Of a stretch of DNA of 6,935 nt, positions 5,152 to 6,935 are shown piece after piece. The notes beneath the pieces were generated by a model that was not told the DNA's origin, searched no databases, and saw only the letters and a list, made by a program, of their open reading frames with translations. The stretch's first letter is position 1; each line of letters starts with the position of its first letter. Origin of the DNA: JBFXEO01 sp050180015 (lineage in GTDB: Bacteria; Bacteroidota; Bacteroidia; Bacteroidales; Tenuifilaceae); NCBI GenBank assembly GCA_050180015.1, contig JBFXEO010000160.1:1-6935 (forward strand). Direction: 5' to 3'. A program made the translations under genes and the position numbers.

Positions 5152-6935
5152 TTATTGTACCGTTAGCTTATCTTCTATCATTCGGTTATTGTACTGCTGA
5201 ATAATTGCCTTTAGCTTGGTCTCCATTCCCGATTCCACCTCAGGGTATTTTCCTAAAAGATTCTGGTTAAGTATTTTGTCCGTTTTGAATAGGTAAAGGC
5301 CGGTTGCCTTTGATCCATCGAACAGGAATAGGTAATCGCCCATAAAAAGCTGATAGGTGTTGGCCGTGTAGTTAATTACGAATGGCTCCTGTTTTCCGTC
5401 AAAAACATTTCTGCCAAAGGCAAAGAATGGCTTTGGATAGTTAAGGTAGCCTAAAACCGAAGGCATTATGTCAATCTGTTGGGCCAATTCGTTTACTTCG
5501 CCTTGTAAGCTTCCATCTGCTTTGTAGAACACCAGTGGTACTGCATAAGCACCAGCATTGGTCTTGTACTCAGGGTAGTAGGACTGATTGGCATGGTCGG
5601 CAGTAAATACAAAGAGCGTGCTATAGAACCAATTCATTTTGCTGGCCTTTTCAAAAAAACGCTTTAATGCGTAATCGGTGTAAGCTATACATTGGTGAAT
5701 TGGCAGGGTTCCTTTTGGGAATTTACCCTCGTACCGTTCAGGAACCTTAAAGGGATGGTGCGACGATACCGAAAATAGTGCAACGCAGAATGGTTGCTTG
5801 AATTCGTTGAGTTTATCGGCAAAAAACTGAAAAAACTCTTCGTCCCAAATGCCCCACATGCCATCAAACCCATGCGAGCTGGGGTATTCGCTCATTCCAT
5901 AGTAATCCTGAAAACCTGCAACGTTGGCAAAGGCCTGAAATCCCATAGAACCATTGGGGGCACCGTGAAAGAATGCGGTATAGTATCCCTCTGCACGGAG
6001 TACCGAGGCAATGCTGTTTATTTTATTGCCCGAGTAGCTGGTTAAAAAGTACGGTTCAACCATCATCGGAATGCTTGCAAGGTTCGATGGCATGGCATCA
6101 ATTGACTTTCGTCCGTTGGCAAACGAGTAACGGTAGTACAGGCTGTTGTCGATAAGCGAGTCTAGGAACGGGGTAAAGCTTTCGTAGTTTTCGGGTCGGG
6201 GTTGGGTATTGTAATGTTCAATGTATTCCCTGCCAAAACTTTCCAGAATAAATATTACCACGTTGGAGTGTTTCATGGGGCCAGCGTTGGCATTCCGGTG
6301 AACCGGATTATATATTGCCTTTAACTTTTCCTGATCAAAGTAATCAATCTTTTTTAGTAATTTCTTGTGTAATGTTTTGTATATGGCAAATGGCGTATTA
6401 AGAACGATTGCGGCATCAAGCGGTTCATTTATATACTTCCCGGCGTTGCTGAGCGTGATTGGGCGGGTGCTGTGCCTGAACCCTCCTCGTAACCCCGCAA
6501 CCATAAAGGTGGCAATTATGGCAAGCATTAGTGTTCCATTGGTAAAATACATGAGTTGATACTTAACCCCCTTCTGAATGCTGGGTTTGGTAACCTTTTT
6601 GTACAGCCACACGAGCATTACGGTTAATGCAATCCAGATCAGAAAAACGTACCAGTAATCGGCTATAAACTTGGGAATGAGCGATCCGAAATTATTTTCA
6701 TTTTTAAATTCACTGAATACCGATGCGGTTGTTCTCCGCATGGTAAAGCGGAAATATATAAAATCGGCACAGTTTGCCCCCAGGGCAATGCTGTTGGTTA
6801 CAATGAACAGGTATTTTAGGGTATTCTGGTACCATCGGTTGTACCGGAACGTAAATGGAATTAGGAGTAGAAATAAATATATAAGGTTGGTGTAGAGAAT
6901 CGCCGTAATATCGAATTGTAATCCCCCCCACAGTA
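5152..6935 (-). CDS. LTA synthase / phosphoglycerol transferase family membrane protein (sulfatase fold), N-terminus beyond window
   Basis: An ATG at 6741 would give 529 residues, but the same frame stays open to the window edge, adding 64 codons that read as membrane protein (ILYTNLIYLFLLLIPF, then LKYLFIVTNSIALGANC). The gene is therefore partial here and 6741 is an internal Met. Residues are numbered from that Met. Further membrane helices lie at about 28-47 and 64-84, then an extracytoplasmic sulfatase-fold domain from about 158. Expected catalytic elements are present: E167 in VVIFILESFGREY, the nucleophile position S213 in ANGRKSIDAMPS, the SSHHPF loop (326-331), and D382-H383 in FTADHANQSY. 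In Staphylococcus LtaS the equivalent nucleophile is a Thr. The family moves phosphoglycerol or related groups from lipid donors onto envelope polymers or glycans. Bacteroidota lack classical LTA, so the acceptor here is unknown. It is convergent with the Rieske-like gene, seven bases apart. Confidence 0.92.
   Translation of the reverse strand, partial: LWGGLQFDITAILYTNLIYLFLLLIPFTFRYNRWYQNTLKYLFIVTNSIALGANCADFIYFRFTMRRTTASVFSEFKNENNFGSLIPKFIADYWYVFLIWIALTVMLVWLYKKVTKPSIQKGVKYQLMYFTNGTLMLAIIATFMVAGLRGGFRHSTRPITLSNAGKYINEPLDAAIVLNTPFAIYKTLHKKLLKKIDYFDQEKLKAIYNPVHRNANAGPMKHSNVVIFILESFGREYIEHYNTQPRPENYESFTPFLDSLIDNSLYYRYSFANGRKSIDAMPSNLASIPMMVEPYFLTSYSGNKINSIASVLRAEGYYTAFFHGAPNGSMGFQAFANVAGFQDYYGMSEYPSSHGFDGMWGIWDEEFFQFFADKLNEFKQPFCVALFSVSSHHPFKVPERYEGKFPKGTLPIHQCIAYTDYALKRFFEKASKMNWFYSTLFVFTADHANQSYYPEYKTNAGAYAVPLVFYKADGSLQGEVNELAQQIDIMPSVLGYLNYPKPFFAFGRNVFDGKQEPFVINYTANTYQLFMGDYLFLFDGSKATGLYLFKTDKILNQNLLGKYPEVESGMETKLKAIIQQYNNRMIEDKLTVQ

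Noticed and set aside
6710..6931. 73-residue minus-strand frame overlapping the start of the sulfatase-fold gene
   Set aside because: The alternative frame there codes for the expected membrane helices continuous with the enzyme; this one has no signal or family resemblance.
1..6935. CRISPR array, insertion sequence, tRNA or attachment site
   Set aside because: No regularly spaced repeats, transposase-like frame, terminal inverted repeats with target duplication, or cloverleaf was seen on either strand.

Overview
The window comes from a Bacteroidota chromosome, most likely Bacteroidales or a close relative; this is inferred from gene content without any database search. Three things point there. 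The first protein ends in a type IX secretion (T9SS) sorting domain. Several upstream regions carry the Bacteroidota -7 promoter element TAnnTTTG. The set of greA plus a HIT-family gene, a Rieske-like small exported protein and an LTA-synthase-like sulfatase-fold enzyme is familiar from that phylum. Base composition looks moderate and even, and I see no insertion sequence, phage, tRNA, rRNA or CRISPR array.

Layout: 1-296 holds no supportable gene. 297-2510 (minus) encodes a secreted CotH-kinase-family protein with an N-terminal beta-sandwich-like domain and a C-terminal T9SS domain. 2511-2686 holds its likely promoter and a probable terminator for the preceding operon. 2687-3571 (minus) is a two-gene unit, greA followed by a HIT-family nucleotide hydrolase, with a perfect Shine-Dalgarno sequence before greA. 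3660-4686 (minus) is a tightly coupled pair of poorly characterised envelope genes: a very basic lipoprotein followed one base later by an acidic single-pass membrane protein. 4713-5144 (plus) is the only plus-strand gene, a small exported Rieske-like protein with an unusual ligand set and no lipobox cysteine. From 5152 to the right edge (minus) runs an LTA-synthase/phosphoglycerol-transferase-like membrane enzyme. Its reading frame stays open through 6935, so its N-terminus lies outside the window.

How they fit together: greA and the HIT gene are housekeeping (rescue of stalled transcription, nucleotide metabolism). Most of the rest is cell-envelope or secreted material, but nothing shows that these genes form one pathway. 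I do not see a clear new biological system. The most unusual items are the divergent Rieske-like gene, the opposite-charge membrane/lipoprotein pair, and regulatory details (overlapping divergent promoters, adjacent hairpins before greA, a strong SD in a phylum that seldom uses one).
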